From Reticulitermes speratus (Eukaryota > Arthropoda > Insecta > Blattodea > Rhinotermitidae): a DNA stretch of 64,000 nt. Under the pieces are notes generated by a model that was not told where the DNA came from, made no database searches, and saw only the letters and a list, made by a program, of their open reading frames with translations. Positions within the stretch are counted from its first letter, which is position 1. Each line of letters starts with the position of its first letter. The stretch covers positions 43,980,700 through 44,044,699 of the forward strand of contig JAJKFL010000014.1 of NCBI GenBank assembly GCA_021186555.1, written 5' to 3'. The translations under genes and the position numbers were made by a program. Below are positions 44,683 to 56,390 of the stretch, in pieces.

Positions 44683-44977
44683 GAAATACTCCTGGTACTC
44701 ATTTCTGTTAGAGGCTGATTCGACCCAAGGGCCATAGTGCGGCCGGAAGGATTATGTCAATGAAAATTCCAATGACCGCGACCTTCCTGCTTGTAGCGCA
44801 GTGTCTCAACCAACTGCGCCACCGCGACCTTCCTGCTTGTAGCGCAGTGTCTCAACCAACTGCGCCACCACGACCTTCCTGCTTGTAGCGCAGTGTCTCA
44901 ACCAACTGCGCCACCGCGACCTTCCTGCTTGTAGCGCAGTGTCTCAACCAACTGCGCCACCGCGTACCCCGGACAAT
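44683..44977 (-). mobile_element. tRNA-derived SINE, family S4, with quadruplicated head
   Basis: Body gaaatactcctggtactcat and ttctgttagaggctgattcg match the fragment at 18370-18411. Then agtgcggccggaaggatta and the tRNA-like head. On the minus strand the head reads ggtggcgcagttggttgaga (A box) then cactgcgctacaagcaggaa. The head occurs four times in tandem; the distal 3' half of the SINE was replaced by the 35-base array. Confidence 0.85.
44778..44961 (-). repeat. 46-base tandem repeat of a SINE A-box region, 4 copies
   Basis: Unit gcgaccttcctgcttgtagc, gcagtgtctcaaccaactgc, gccacc is repeated four times with one base change (accacgacc). Each unit carries a complete A box on the minus strand but no separate B box. 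Confidence 0.93.
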
Positions 44978-45045
44978 ATTAAAATGTGTGCTAAATGGGA
45001 AGGGAGTGTGTGTAATACATTGAGCTGGCTTCGGATGGAGACAGG

Positions 45046-46075
45046 AGGGTAATGGTGCTTAGTGTTCCATACAGTACAGGGTAATGGTGCTTAGTGTTCC
45101 ATACAGTACAGGGTAATGGTGCTTAGTGTTCCATACAGTACAGGGTAATGGTGCTTAGTGTTCCATACAGTACAGGGTAATGGTGCTTAGTGTTCCATAC
45201 AGTACAGGGTAATGGTGCTTAGTGTTCCATACAGTACAGGGTAATGGTGCTTAGTGTTCCATACAGTACAGGGTAATGGTGCTTAGTGTTCCATACAGTA
45301 CAGGGTAATGGTGCTTAGTGTTCCATACAGTACAGGGTAATGGTGCTTAGTGTTCCATACAGTACAGGGTAATGGTGCTTAGTGTTCCATACAGTACAGG
45401 GTAATGGTGCTTAGTGTTCCATACAGTACAGGGTAATGGTGCTTAGTGTTCCATACAGTACAGGGTAATGGTGCTTAGTGTTCCATACAGTACAGGGTAA
45501 TGGTGCTTAGTGTTCCATACAGTACAGGGTAATGGTGCTTAGTGTTCCATACAGTACAGGGTAATGGTGCTTAGTGTTCCATACAGTACAGGGTAATGGT
45601 GCTTAGTGTTCCATACAGTACAGGGTAATGGTGCTTAGTGTTCCATACAGTACAGGGTAATGGTGCTTAGTGTTCCATACAGTACAGGGTAATGGTGCTT
45701 AGTGTTCCATACAGTACAGGGTAATGGTGCTTAGTGTTCCATACAGTACAGGGAAATGGTGCTTAGTGTTCCATACAGTACAGGGTAATGGTGCTTAGTG
45801 TTCCATACAGTACAGGGTAATGGTGCTTAGTGTTCCATACAGTACAGGGTAATGGTGCTTAGTGTTCCATACAGTACAGGATAATGGTGCTTAGTGTTCC
45901 ATACAGTACAGGGTAATGGTGCTTAGTGTTCCATACAGTACAGGGTAATGGTGCTTAGTGTGCCATACAGTACAGGGTAATGGTGCTTAGTGTTCCATAC
46001 AGTACAGGGTAATGGTGCTTAGTGTTCCATACAGTACAGGGTAATGGTGCTTAGTGTTCCATACAGTACAGGGAA
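45046..46075. repeat. 32-base tandem array, 32 copies, highly uniform
   Basis: Unit is agggtaatggtgcttagtgt followed by tccatacagtac. Only a handful of units differ, each by one base (gggaaatgg, ggataatgg, gtgtgcc). Uniformity points to recent expansion, or to strong consensus averaging during assembly. Confidence 0.98.
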
Positions 46076-46570
46076 ATTTTCAAAAAGTTTCGGAATTGTT
46101 ACCTTCTCAAAGAGAATTCTGCTGCATGCAGTTGGTAGCATGGCATGTGGGTTCTAACAAGAGAGCCTCCATTGCTTCTGGCCATGTTGTCCAGCTACTG
46201 TAGCAGAATGTGGCCAGAGTCAGTAGATTCACGCTCCCGGCGGCTTTTTCCATGCTGACGTGTCATTGGTACTTCTTGATTGGGGGGTGGGTGGGGCGAG
46301 TCAAAGATCTGATCTGAACACTTTGCCTTTACCTGTAGCCGGAATCTATAAGTCGCTTTTCGCTTAAACGAGCTCCTTCCTCTCGCAAACCGATCGTTGT
46401 TCCCGGCTCTTCTTCTGAGCTGTCGTCGGTACCAGAATATACTGGAATGCGCAGAACGTGACGGCATCTTGAGCGGTCTGCGCAGAAGCAGCAGCATCGC
46501 GTCTGTCGCTATTTTCATAGTTTTTTTTAAGTTGTTAATGAATGTACATGGTTTAAATCTTAATGAATGT
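46076..46570. other. unique spacer
   Basis: No gene was recognised. Overlapping frames at 46195-46518 (minus) and 46397-46618 (plus) are unsupported. Confidence 0.5.
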
Positions 46571-47330
46571 TTGTGTATGATATTTACAGTAGGAACGGTA
46601 GGTAATGTTTGTGTATGATATTTACGGTAGGGACGGTAGGTAATGTTTGTGTATGATATTTACAGTAGGGACGGTAGGTAATGTTTGTGTATGATATTTA
46701 CGGTAGGGACGGTAGGTAATGTTTGTGTATGATATTTACAGTAGGGACGGTAGGTAATGTTTGTGTATGATATTTACAGTAGGGACGGTAGGTAATATTT
46801 GTGTATGATATTTACAGTAGGGACGGTAGGTAATGTTTGTGTATGATATTTACAGTAGGGACGGTAGGTAATGTTTGTGTATGATATTTACAGTAGGGAC
46901 GGTAGGTAATGTTTGTGTATGATATTTACAGTAGGGACGGTAGGTAATGTTTGTGTATGATATTTACAGTAGGGACGGTAGGTAATGTTTGTGTATGATA
47001 TTTACATTAGGGACGGTAGGTAATGTTTGTGTATGAATATTACAGTAGGGACGGTAGGTAATGTTTGTGTATGATATTTACAGTAGGGACGGTAGGTAAT
47101 GTTTGTGTATGATATTTACAGTAGGGACGGTAGGTAATGTTTGTGTATGATATTTACAGTAGGGACGGTAGGTAATGTTTGTGTATGATATTTACAGTAG
47201 GGACGGTAGGTAATGTTTGTGTATGATATTTACAGTAGGGACGGTAGGTAATGTTTGTGTATGATATTTACAGTAGGGACGGTAGGTAATGTTTGTGTAT
47301 GATATTTACAGTAGGGACGGTAGGTAATGT
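46571..47330. repeat. 38-base tandem array, 20 copies
   Basis: Unit is gtaatgtttgtgtatgatat followed by ttacagtagggacggtag. It is very regular; variants are tacggtag (two units), aatatttg and a local rearrangement at 47035 (atgaatattac). Confidence 0.97.
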
Positions 47331-48140
47331 TTATGCGTTCTGCCTACAGCATTAGTGAGGTTAACAATTGTTCGTGCATAGGATAGTCGTTAAGAAAGTT
47401 ATTTAAATGTAGTGACTAATTGTTATTGTTACTTTACGCACTGAAGTACTTTGTGTGTTCTATTAAGGTTGACTTTGGTATTTTGAAGAGAATTTTTTGA
47501 ACTTTGAAACCAATTGAATAATTGTAACATGGGAAGTAATGAGAAATTACTTGAAATTTTAATGGACATATTCCGTTGTTTTTGTAACCTAATATATCAA
47601 AGAATAATTGAGTATTGCGTTGACCCGTGTATCGTAGACATGAGAAGCTTCGCAACAGGAAGTTACGACTTTCTTCAGGATATAAATAAGAGAATAAAAG
47701 AACTTGTTATGACATCAGGAGACACGACAAGTAACACAGACACTGCACCTTACGCAGTTCTGCTTGAAACACATCGTGCTGACGTCGGTGTAAGGGAAAT
47801 AAGGGAATGACAATACGTGTGTTGGTCAGCATACCGACTGCTTGTACATGAAGAAATGACATACAAATATCAAACAGACTAAGCTAGTTCTAATATGATA
47901 AAATTGATACACAACGATCTCATTACTTACCATTTTTAAATTATGCAAATTAGAAATTTTTAAAACGGAAAAATAGTTTTATAATAACACTACTGCGTGT
48001 GTGAGAGATGTTCCGGATAATTCAGGCCATGTTATAATGAATTTTTATACAGCATTACAAATCGTGACAAGAGATCGTTTTTGTAAGGAAGAGATCACTT
48101 GCGTGAAAACAGATGTCCATTTATCCTCCTTTTGCATATT
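47331..48140. other. unique, AT-rich spacer
   Basis: A 98-codon plus frame at 47514-47810 (EKLLEILMDIFRCFCNLIYQ in its first part) lies in unique sequence. I do not recognise it, and an antisense frame overlaps it. No repeat is present. Confidence 0.45.
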
Positions 48141-48513
48141 GTGAAAGGCTAACTGGATTGGTCACATCTTGCGTAGAAACTGCCTTCTGAAACATGTGAT
48201 TGAAGGAAAGTTAGAAGGAAGGATAGAAATGACGGGAAGGCGAGGGAGAAGACGTAAGCAGCTACTGGATGACCTTAAGGAAAAGAGAAGATACTGGAAA
48301 TTGAAGGAGGAATAACTAGATCGCACACTGTGGAGAACCTCGCTTGTGAAGAGGCTACGGACCTGTCGTAAGACAGACTGCAGAATGAAGAGGCTACGGA
48401 CCTGTCGTAAGACAGACTGCAGAATGAAGAGGCTACGGACCTGTCGTAACAGACGCAGAATGAAGAGGCTACGGACCTGTCGTAAGACAGACTGCAGAAT
48501 GAAATGAATGATT
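48141..48513 (+). pseudogene. LINE 3' end: reverse transcriptase tail plus 39-base terminal repeats
   Basis: Reads NWIGHILRRNCLLKHVIEGK, then RIEMTGRRGRRRKQLLDDLK, then YWKLKEE followed by a stop (taa) and LDRTLWRT. This is the C-terminal tail of an insect non-LTR reverse transcriptase, located after the catalytic domain. The element is 5' truncated. Downstream, the last coding piece and stop (gaagaggctacggacctgtc, gtaagacagactgcagaat) is repeated four times in 39-base units, followed by gaaatgaatga. The copy at 63479 has the same structure. Confidence 0.88.
48347..48500 (+). repeat. 39-base tandem repeat at a LINE 3' end, 4 copies
   Basis: Unit is gaagaggctacggacctgtc followed by gtaagacagactgcagaat. 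The third copy has lost a few bases (cgtaacagacgcagaat). It is the same unit as at 63608-63770. Confidence 0.95.
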
Positions 48514-49362
48514 TACATATTGTATAATTTTCGCCGAATGATAAGTTCTTAGGCTGAGACGTGTAGCGAATTGTGACAACAAATATTGTTGTTGTAGTAA
48601 GACGTTAGTTACGGTGGCGGAGTTACTTTTCGAAACTGCAACTTTCGTTTTGCGAGTTTTCGCCCTACGAACATTGTCTGGGAACAATAAGTTCGTATAC
48701 CGAGGTAGTACTGTATATGGAGCTGAAAGGTGGGGCGATTACTGATGGAAGAACTGGACAAGCTGTTCAGCGAAGCGGCCTTAGCCTAATTTGACGTATT
48801 ATCCCAAATTTTGCATGGAGGACATGAGAAATTTTTCGAAAAAACTCGTAATGATAGCCGATCGCCGGTTTCGAACTCGGTACCTTTCATATGCGTAGCA
48901 GTGTTTGCGTCCAGTTTGCTCCAGTATTAGAGCCCTGTATGTTACTGGTCGATGTGGACTGGCGGTCGAGGGGGACACGCCGTTAGCCACGCGCTCCCAG
49001 AGCTTACGAGTCGATGAACGACCTCTACCTGTACTCTGAGGTCCGCTGTATGAGGCCTGAGGCCTTCTTGCTGGCCCCATGACGGGCAGCTGTTGTTGCA
49101 GACTGCCCCAGGGGCATATTGCGCCAGTTGTCACGTGTTTCCTAGCCCTTGGCCCGCACCTCCAGAGCTGTTGAGCAGCTCGTGTGTGGAACGACCGTTG
49201 TACTGGGATTGACAGTGAGATTTTGTGATCACAGAAGTGCGTATGAAGAATACGGCCTGCTAGATGTGACGCCGTGTAGTTTGGTACATACGTATCGACG
49301 TTTCGGAAGAAACTTACCATTTCTTCAGGATTACTCTTAGACCTTTAGCATGAGGGTTAGCA
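48514..49362. other. spacer with a tRNA-like relic and foldback arm
   Basis: On the minus strand, gtaccgagttcgaaaccggc near 48855-48885 looks like a B box. At 49210-49335 the minus strand matches the F1 foldback arm (cctgaagaaatgg, ttcttccgaaacgtcgatac, ggcgtcacatct). The 173-codon minus frame at 48799-49320 runs through these repeats and is not considered a gene. Confidence 0.5.
49210..49335 (-). mobile_element. foldback family F1, single arm
   Basis: Minus strand reads cctgaagaaatggtaag, tttcttccgaaacgtcgata, then ccaaactacacggcgtcaca. The layout and the gcgtcacat end match the right arms at 27178 and 30053. The opposite arm is not present. Confidence 0.55.
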
Positions 49363-52300
49363 GGTGTTGTAGAAACACTGGTGCCTGTGTACCCATCTAC
49401 ATAGAAACACTGGTGCCTGTGTACCCATCTACATAGAAACACTGGTGCCTGTGTACCCATGCTACATAGAAACACTGGTGCATGTGTACCCATCTACATA
49501 GAAACACTGGTGCCTGTGTACCCATCTACATAGAAACACTGGTGCCTGTGTACCCATGCTACATAGAAACACTGGTGCCTGTGTACCCATGCTACATAGA
49601 AAAACTGGTGCCTGTGTACCCATTACATAGAAATACTGGTGCCTGTGTACCCATCTACATAGAAACACTGGTGCCTGTGTACCCATCTACATAGAAACAC
49701 TGGTGCCTGTGTACCCATCTACATAGAAACACTGGTGCCTGTGTACCCATGCTACATAGAAACACTGGTGCCTGTGTACCCATGCTACATAGAAACACTA
49801 GTGCCTGTGTACCCATGCTACATAGAAACACTGGTGCCTGTGTACCCATGCTACATAGAAACACTGGTGCCTGTGTGCCCATGCTACATAGAAACACTGG
49901 TGCCTGTGTGCCCATGCTACATAGAAACACTGGTGCCTGTGTACCCATGCTACATAGAAACACTGGTGCCTGTGTACCCATGCTACATAGAAACACTGGT
50001 GCCTGTGTACCTATGCTACATAGAAACACTGGTGCCTGTGTACTTATGCTACATAGAAACACTGGTGCCTGTGTACCCATGCTACATAGAAACACTGGTG
50101 CCTGTGTACCCATGCTACATACAAACACTGGTGCCTGTGTACCCATGCTACATAGAAACACTGGTGCCTGTGTACCCATCTACATAGAAACACTGGTGCC
50201 TGTGTACCCATGCTACATAGAAACACTGGTGCATGTGTACCCATCTACATAGAAACACTGGTGCCTGTGTACCCATCTACATAGAAACACTGGTGCCTGT
50301 GTACCCATGCTACATAGAAACACTGGTGCCTGTGTACCCATGCTACATAGAAACACTGGTGCCTGTGTACCCATTACATAGAAACACTGGTGCCTGTGTA
50401 CCCAACTACATAGAAACACTGGTGCCTGTGTACCCATCTACATAGAAACACTGGTGCCTGTGTACCCATCTACATAGAAACACTGGTGCCTGTGTACCCA
50501 TGCTACATAGAAACACTGGTGCCTGTGTACCCATGCTACATAGAAACACTAGTGCCTGTGTACCCATGCTACATAGAAACACTGGTGCCTGTTTACCCAT
50601 GCTACATAGAAACACTGGTGCCTGTGTGCCCATGCTACATAGAAACACTGGTGCCTGTGTACCTATGCTACATAGAAACACTGGTGCCTGTGTACCTATG
50701 CTACATAGAAACACTGGTGCCTGTGTACCCATCTACATAGAAACACTGGTGCCTGTGTACCTATGCTACATAGAAACACTGGTGCCTGTGTACCCATCTA
50801 CATAGAAACACTGGTGCCTGTGTACCTATGCTACATAGAAACACTGGTGCCTGTGTACCCATCTACATAGAAACACTGGTGCCTGTGTACCCATGCTACA
50901 TAGAAACACTGGTGCCTGTGTACCCATGCTACATAGAAACACTGGTGCCTGTGTACCTATGCTACATAGAAACACTGGTGCCTGTGTACCCATCTACATA
51001 GAAACACTGGTGCCTGTGTACCCATGCTACATAGAAACACTGGTGCCTGTGTACCCATGCTACATAGAAACACTGGTGCCTGTGTACCCATGCTACATAG
51101 AAACACTGGTGCCTGTGTACCCATGCTACATAGAAACACTGGTGCCTGTGTACCTATGCTACATAGAAACACTGGTGCCTGTGTACCTATGCTACATAGA
51201 AACACTGGTGCCTGTGTACCTATGCTACATAGAAACACTGGTGCCTGTGTATCCATCTACATAGAAACACTGGTGCCTGTGTACCTATGCTACATAGAAA
51301 CACTGGTGCCTGTGTACCCATCTACATAGAAACACTGGTGCCTGTGTACCTATGCTACATAGAAACACTGGTGCCTGTGTACCTATGCTACATAGAAACA
51401 CTGGTGCCTGTGTACCTATGCTACATAGAAACACTGGTGCCTGTGTACCTATGCTACATAGAAACACTGGTGCCTGTGTACCTATGCTACATAGAATCAC
51501 TGGTGCCTGTGTACCTATGCTACATAGAAACACTGGTGCCTGTGTACCTATGCTACATAGAAACACTGGTGCCTGTGTACCTATGCTACATAGAAACACT
51601 GGTGCCTGTGTACCCATCTACATAGAAACACTGGTGCCTGTGTACCTATGCTACATAGAAACACTGGTGCCTGTGTACCTATGCAACATAGAAACACTGG
51701 TGCCTGTGTACCTATGCTACATAGAAACACTGGTGCCTGTGTACCTATGCTACATAGAAACACTGGTGCCTGTGTACCTATGCTACATAGAAACACTAGT
51801 GCCTGTGTACCCATGCTACATAGATACACTGGTGCCTGTGTACCTATGCTACATAGAAACACTGGTGCCTGTGTACCTATGCTACATAGAAACACTAGTG
51901 CCTGTGTACCCATGCTACATAGATACACTGGTGCCTGTGTACCTATGCTACATAGAAACACTGGTGCCTGTGTACCCATGCTACATAGATACACTGGTGC
52001 CTGTGTACCTATGCTACATAGAAACACTGGTGCCTGTGTACCTATGCTACATAGAAACACTAGTGCCTGTGTACCCATGCTACATAGATACACTGGTGCC
52101 TGTGTACCTATGCTACATAGAAACACTGGTGCCTGTGTACCCATGCTACATAGATACACTGGTGCCTGTGTACCTATGCTACATAGAAACACTAGTGCCT
52201 GTGTACCCATGCTACATAGATACACTGGTGCCTGTGTACCTATGCTACATAGAAACACTAGTGCCTGTCTACCCATGCTACATAGATACACTGGTGCCTG

Positions 52301-52612
52301 TGTACCTATGCTACATAGAAACACTAGTGCCTGTGTACCCATGCTACATAGATACACTGGTGCCTGTGTACCTATGCTACATAGAAACACTGGTGCCTGT
52401 GTACCTATGCTACATAGATACACTGGTGCCTGTGTACCTATGCTACATAGAAACACTAGTGCCTGTGTACCCATGCTACATAGATACACTGGTGCCTGTG
52501 TACCTATGCTACATAGAAACACTGGTGCCTGTGTACCCATCTACATAGAAACACTGGTGCCTGTGTACCTATGCTACATAGAAACACTGGTGCCTGTGTA
52601 CCCATGCTACAT
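49363..52612. repeat. 33-base tandem array, about 99 copies, with higher-order structure
   Basis: Unit is tacatagaaacactggtgcc followed by tgtgtacccatgc; a shorter form ends acccatc. This is the longest array here. Rare variants (gtgcatgtg, cactagtg, ccattacat) recur 751 bases apart, showing an internal block duplication. From about 51790 to 52500 two unit types alternate (gatacactgg...acctatgc and gaaacactag...acccatgc), giving a 66-base period. Open frames on both strands are shadows. Confidence 0.98.
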
Positions 52613-52734
52613 GTCACATCCTGTCAGACCGATGCCAGGGAAGTATAATGATGAATTTCTTTTGAGTTACAAAGCTATTCAGCTGTTACGAATATTGTGT
52701 GTACATTTGCGGTTCTCACAGTGTTGAGATCTGC

Positions 52735-52912
52735 GCTTGTCTGTGATATTACCCAACACTGAGTGGTTGTTGTGTACCGACGGCTTTCATCTTGGACGTC
52801 TTGACCCTTGAAGATGGGACCGATAGGTCGTTCCGAAACGTCGGTAAAGGATTACCACTCTACGCTGCGTAATATCCCATAAGAGCGCAGATCTCATTTA
52901 CACCGCGGCGGA
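52735..52912. mobile_element. foldback (hairpin) element, family F1
   Basis: Left arm gagatctgcgcttgtctgtg and right arm cataagagcgcagatctc are inverted, with further matching inward. The centre holds gacccttgaagatgggaccg and cgttccgaaacgtcggtaaa. The centre and right arm are also found at 59300-59545. Confidence 0.75.
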
Positions 52913-53790
52913 AGCCTGAAGTCACGGATTATCACAGTGTTGTTTCAGTTTATTCGGGCGTTTTGGAGGACCTTTTGATCACCTTGAAGATGGACTACGT
53001 TCATCACCGACATCATAAAAACCGCCTAAACATCCCCTACTTACTGAAACTTGACTCTGTAACAAATGAAAATGCTCTGGCATTAATAGGACAGACGTGA
53101 CGGCAAAGTTCACGCTGTCCAGATGAACATAGTGACGAAGAAGCTTCCTGTAAATGTCGCCAGTTGCTCAGCATTTCATCCGGTTTCGTTTCTTAGTACC
53201 TGAGGGTCGTCAGTGCACCCTGTCTGCAGCCAGCTGAATGTCCGCATCCTGATGCTGTTATTCTTAAGGTCCATTTTAACGTCGTGCTCCCACCAAGGTC
53301 AGAGCGCCTGTAAGGCCTCTTTTCAAGTTTTCCTACCGGAATCCTATACGTGGGCTTATTCTCGTCTCCACGCCCATTTATTTTATCGCCCGAATGATAT
53401 TCAGTGAAGAGCGACTGTTCCGTCTTTGCATTGGAGCAGCGCGTTACTCTGAATGGTGATAAGCATCTACCAGACACGCGGTGTCGTAACCCAAGAGGAT
53501 CTTCCACTGCGTAATTGTCTCCAGTCTCTTCTTACTTCGTCTCCCATAAGCCCAAACATTCTTTCCTGTGCTCAAATCATCAGTTTTGAGATACGGGGTT
53601 CTGCTTTCTGACGCCGTGTATGTGGATACCAAAGTTTCGACAGATACACTGCCTTTGTTTCGACCCTGAAGATGGAGGTAGCATAGCATGTTTCTCCTTG
53701 ATATTAGTATGCACCTACCGGACTACACAAAACCACTGTCTGAACTGAAAGCTGACATCAGTGCCCTCGCACAGGATGACAGACGTACTG
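52913..53790. other. spacer with LINE debris
   Basis: Besides the LINE remnant at 53165-53366, there is a half motif ccctgaagatggaggtagc at 53664. The minus frames (53193-53507, 53444-53689) reflect this debris. Confidence 0.45.
53165..53366 (-). pseudogene. LINE reverse transcriptase C-terminal remnant, frameshifted
   Basis: Reads DENKPTYRIPVGKLEKRPYR in one frame, then after a frame change WWEHDVKMDLKNNS. This matches the order of an Arg/Lys-rich stretch followed by a Trp...KMDL motif, a common C-terminal arrangement of insect LINE reverse transcriptases. It overlaps the same region as the fragments at 30988 and 54700, so the family is repeatedly represented by its 3' end. Confidence 0.65.
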
Positions 53791-54690
53791 TGACGTCAGT
53801 ACAGACGTAGTGTTACGTCAGTACAGAACACATTAACAACGAAGAGACGTAGTGTTACGTAGTGCAGACGTAGTGTTACGTCAGCACAGAACACATTAAC
53901 ACTGCAGAGACGTAGTGTTACGTCAGTACAGAACACATTAACAACGAAGATACGTAGTGTTACGTCAGTGCAGACGTAGTGTTACGTCAGCACAGAACAC
54001 ATTAACAATGCAGAGACATAGTGTTACGTCAGTACAGAACACATTAACAACGAAGAGACGTAGTGTTACGTCAGTACAGAACACATTAACAACGAAGATA
54101 CGTAGTGTTACGTCAGTGCAGATGTAGTGTTACGTCAGCACAGAACACATTAACAATGCAGAGACGTAGTGTTACGTCAGTACAGAACACATTAACAACG
54201 AAGAAACGTAGTGTTACGTCAGTGCAGACGTAGTGTTACGTCAGCACAGAACACATTAACAATGCAGAGACGTAGTGTTACGTCAGTACAGAACACATTA
54301 ACAACGAAGAGACGTAGTGTTACGTCAGTACAGACGTAGTGTTACGTCAGTACAGAACACATTAACAACGAAGATACGTAGTGTTACGTCAGTGCAGATG
54401 TAGTGTTACGTCAGCACAGAACACATTAACAGTGCAGAGACGTAGTGTTACGTCAGTACAGAACACATTAACAACGTAAGACGTAGTGTTACGTCAGTAC
54501 AGACGTAGTGTTACGTCAGTACAGACGTAGTGTTACGTCAGTACAGACGTAGTGTTACGTCAGCACAGAACACATTAACAGTGCAGAGACGTAGTGTTAC
54601 GTCAGTACAGAACACATTAACAACGTAAGACATAGTGTTACGTCAGTACAGACGTAGTGTTACGTCAGTACAGAACACATTAACAACGAA
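53791..54690. repeat. composite tandem array of two modules
   Basis: Module A is acgtagtgttacgtcagtac + ag (22 bases). Module B is aacacattaacaacgaagag, with variants aatgcagag, agtgcagag and acgtaag. Order is irregular: A-B and A-A-B combinations form blocks of roughly 42 and 64 bases, and up to four A modules occur in a row near 54480-54560. Confidence 0.93.
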
Positions 54691-54699
54691 GCCAAATCC

Positions 54700-54945
54700 A
54701 TGAAGCGCGGAAATTCTTGAACCTGAACGTTCATGGCCGTGTTTACAAAAGCCCGTCACTTACCGCTGTTCTGCACCAAGTAGACTTAGTCCATGCCGCC
54801 CCGTCACCTTTCTTTAAGATACATTTTAGTGTAATCCATCTACGTCTAGGTCTTACAATGGTCTCTTTCTTTAAGTTACCGGTCCAAAACCCTAAACGTA
54901 TGTCTGTATTCTGCCATGTGTGCGACATGTCCTGTCAAGTGTGGT
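54700..54945 (-). pseudogene. LINE reverse transcriptase C-terminal remnant with stops
   Basis: One frame gives LGFWTGNLKKETIVRPRRRW; shifting by one gives MDYTKMYLKER, stop, RGGMD, stop, VYLVQNSGK, stop, RAFVNTAMNVQVQEF. The order RPRRRW..KM.LKE...V.LAQ.R..WRA.VN.AMN is the usual C-terminal end of insect LINE reverse transcriptases. At least two of the three stops replace what is normally Trp (tga for tgg). Confidence 0.8.
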
Positions 54946-55207
54946 GAATACATTTATGGAAGTCACCATCCAGTTCCTCGTCCATATATCCTCCTTAGCG
55001 CATGCGCATAAGTGTCTGCAGTCTGCTGCCGTGTTGAACTCTTACTCCCTTAAAAAGTGACAGTCGCTGCATTATTATTATTGCCGGGGAGCACAGAAAA
55101 TGACAGCTGTGGCGGTACCCAGGCAGTACTCGCTAGTCGTCAGACAGGTGGAGCTTTGGGTGGCAGAAACACAGGGCGTCAGTAGGATATAGAAATGTTT
55201 AGCGTTA

Positions 55208-55249
55208 TGCTTGGTGGTACATATAATAACCACTGGGCTTTGAAGGGTT
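55208..55249 (-). mobile_element. solo terminal sequence of the mobile satellite
   Basis: gcttggtggtacatataata followed by accactgggctttgaaggg is the complement of the outer end seen at 8367 and 24524. It has no adjacent 114-base repeat. It indicates a deleted or end-only copy and supports the view that this end belongs to a transposable unit. Confidence 0.7.
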
Positions 55250-56390
55250 CATGTGACAGACCAGTGTGATTTGTATCTTCAGGTTTTTAGTTTATACAGG
55301 GGAAGGAAAAAGTCTTTGAAGTGAACACTAGCAAGAAAGTGCTGGTTGTATAAATTAGTGCCAGATCGAAGCATCTGCTGCATTTAAAGGCAAGGATGTG
55401 GCGTAGAGCCGGTCGTGTTATTGTCCGGACTCACACAGACCCTGGTAATACCGTGTCCGTAGTTTTCAGGAGTTTTGTAGCACTCCGCAGAAAATGGTGC
55501 ATTTCTATGAACTTTTGTTACGCTCGCTGAATACGGTATCGCGCGCCATTCATCTGCGAGCAAAGAAAAGCCCATTATCATGTTGAATAACTTCGAGAGA
55601 AGAAAGAAATTGGGGCCTTTCTCGGATTCAGTGAGTCTTAGAGACCACAATTTTATGGGGTTCGTCGTTATTTTCTGTTATTTTTTTTTTCTGGGGGGCG
55701 CTGGATCAAATTCTTTTCTGCTGTAGAAGAGAGAACAAAGGACGTAGTAATTAGTTCATTGTTGTGCGTTACTGCAGTCATTTATCAGCAGTGACGTAAT
55801 TAAGTGTCGTCCTGTTTAATGTCATGTGAGTGTGCTGATGACGTCAGAATTCGGTCGGAAGTAACAGAATGCTGTTTTTTTTGTTCTTTTGTTCTGTTTT
55901 GAAGTTTCAGTCTGGTGGCTGGTTACTTTGTGAGTGTGTTAAGACAGTCTTAACTCAGATTCTGTACTAACCACACCAGGGGCGCCCCAACCCCCCCCCC
56001 TCCCAAAACCGAAATTTAAAAAACACACATTTTGTAGATATTATATCAAAAATTTTACGTGATTTACCCTTCAGCCGAAATCAGCCACTGAAATCAGCTG
56101 ATGACAGTACATTAGAATTTTGAAAAATAAATTAATAAAATTTAAAAAAAAACAATAAGATAGGACACTGTGATTGAGTGATGTAACATGTAGTTATGTT
56201 TGTGTGTATATAAATGTAGTTGCTGACAGTTATGTTGTACTTATGACATGATTTTTATAACAATTTTTGAATTTAAACATAAATTATATATAGCCTCAAG
56301 GTCACCCCCCGAAGGACAATTCTGGGTGCGCACCTGAACCACATGAAGTTGGATATACAGTAGCCTTTTGCAAGGGGATGGAATTTTCAC

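Noticed and set aside
48799-49320. A 173-codon minus-strand frame
   Set aside because: It passes through a tRNA-like relic and a foldback arm, so the sequence is repeat-derived and not a host gene.
51352-52727. Cys-rich 398- and 359-codon frames resembling repeat proteins
   Set aside because: Periodic translation of the 33-base array. The frames are interrupted wherever the 32-base variant occurs.
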